Assembly: GCA_016722045.1 (NCBI GenBank)
Contig: JADKGY010000031.1
Span: forward strand, 62,001 to 126,000
Origin: Candidatus Opimibacter skivensis
Lineage (GTDB): Bacteria > Bacteroidota > Bacteroidia > Chitinophagales > Saprospiraceae
Length of the DNA stretch: 64,000 bases
Direction of reading: 5' to 3'
Part shown: piece after piece, positions 63,584-64,000 of the stretch
Numbering within the stretch: position 1 is the first letter of the stretch
Layout of the letters: every line of letters starts with the position of its first letter
The notes under the pieces: generated by a model
What the model was told of the DNA's origin: nothing
The model's input: the letters and a program-made list of their open reading frames with translations, nothing else
Databases searched by the model: none
Translations under genes and position numbers: made by a program

Positions 63584-64000
63584 TTATTGCCATCCAAAAT
63601 TTCGCCAGTACTTCTTTTTGATCAGTAGTTTGCTTTGTTCAAGCGATAGCAGCCTGATATCATCTCCATAGATCATATCAAATTCGGTGAGCATGACCAC
63701 CCCTTCACGTGTTGGGATTAAATATTTGTATCCGGCTTTATGCAACCATGCTTCATATTCCTCATCAGTCTGTGGTCCTGATATTTTGAAGGCTAACGCT
63801 TCCGCTTTTTTCAAATCAGATGCTGTGTTAATCAGTTCGGATGTGGGAAGGATGATATCTTCTTTTTTCAACAGTACAAAACATTCTCTGCGTGTTGAAC
63901 CCGGATTGATATATGTCGCTAAACCACTCACATAATCTTCACCTGCATCAAGTATTTCGACCCAACCAGATGAGCGATGAACAAGCCTTTCAATTCCATC
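63584..64000 (-). CDS. Hypothetical protein (5' part outside window)
   Basis: The minus-strand frame is open to the window edge (first codon 64000-63998), so the true start lies beyond it; a GTG at 63931 is internal. 138 residues are visible, including GWVEILDAGEDYVSGLATYINPGSTRRECFVLLKKEDIILP and TEFDMIYGDDIRLL. I do not recognise it. It lies 27 bases upstream of DUF58, where MoxR is often found, but has no AAA motifs. Confidence 0.6.
   Translation of the reverse strand, partial: DGIERLVHRSSGWVEILDAGEDYVSGLATYINPGSTRRECFVLLKKEDIILPTSELINTASDLKKAEALAFKISGPQTDEEYEAWLHKAGYKYLIPTREGVVMLTEFDMIYGDDIRLLSLEQSKLLIKKKYWRNFGWQ

Noticed and set aside
63584..64000. MoxR ATPase upstream of DUF58
   Set aside because: No Walker A or B motif is visible in this frame; the sequence does not resemble MoxR.

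Overview
The window is a gene-dense chromosomal segment of an uncultured-looking Bacteroidota bacterium, most likely from the Saprospiria/Chitinophagales side; the class is inference. The evidence is a Bat (batA-batD) locus, an exbB-exbD-exbD-tonB cluster with a proline-rich TonB, the birA/rsfS-ftsH neighbourhood, a periplasmic DPP IV, and promoters of the Bacteroidota type (TAnnTTTG at -7). There are no rRNA, tRNA, IS or CRISPR features that I can support. Seven single-base frameshifts, mostly in homopolymers (nuoL twice, nuoN, rsfS, dinB-like, the anti-sigma/barrel gene, a glycosyltransferase-like gene), look more like uncorrected assembly errors than real pseudogenes.

Layout. 1-5088: end of the complex I operon (nuoK partial, nuoL, nuoM, nuoN). 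5138-11626: orphan PIN protein, msrB, ftsH and rsfS (minus) facing birA-cinA (plus), then a DinB-like gene. 11762-14032: an ECF sigma factor overlapping a gene that joins a cytoplasmic head, one inner-membrane helix and an outer-membrane barrel domain. 14289-24822: DPP IV, smpB, membrane glycosyltransferase-like proteins, a DUF2157/GDYXXLXY pair, a K+ channel and small membrane proteins, separated by short-tandem-repeat arrays. 24935-44644: a long minus-strand accessory region with redox, stress and carbohydrate genes, ending at a Crp/Fnr regulator. 44965-49862: DUF4143 ATPase, asnS, TPR membrane protein. 49932-64000: Bat locus split by a plus-strand TonB/PBP/TPR block.

The most interesting result is regulatory. 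Three minus-strand transcription units between 24.9 and 43.0 kb start with the same promoter: a 14-bp dyad (GTTAC-N3-GGTA-N-C on the minus strand), exactly 22 bp, then TAC(C/T)TTTG. This places the dyad near -41.5, the position used by Crp/Fnr activators at class II promoters. A Crp/Fnr-family gene lies about 0.9 kb from the nearest copy. The units head (A) an SDR plus a DUF1622/Rieske-ferric-reductase operon, (B) a VOC protein followed by YHS, GlcG-like, gluconolactonase, glucose dehydrogenase, GH63-like glucosidase, debranching enzyme and aquaporin genes, and (C) a GMC oxidoreductase plus a subtilase with a C-terminal glycogen-binding-type domain. Together they look like one regulon that degrades storage glucan and oxidises glucose, linked to redox or stress physiology; the physiological role is inference.

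Other striking sequence features are a perfect 58-bp palindrome abutting the -7 element of asnS, several heptamer arrays that all fit AATANNN, octamer and hexamer arrays at gene ends, a G15C11 tract after smpB, and a lysine-rich histone-H1-like tail on the debranching enzyme.
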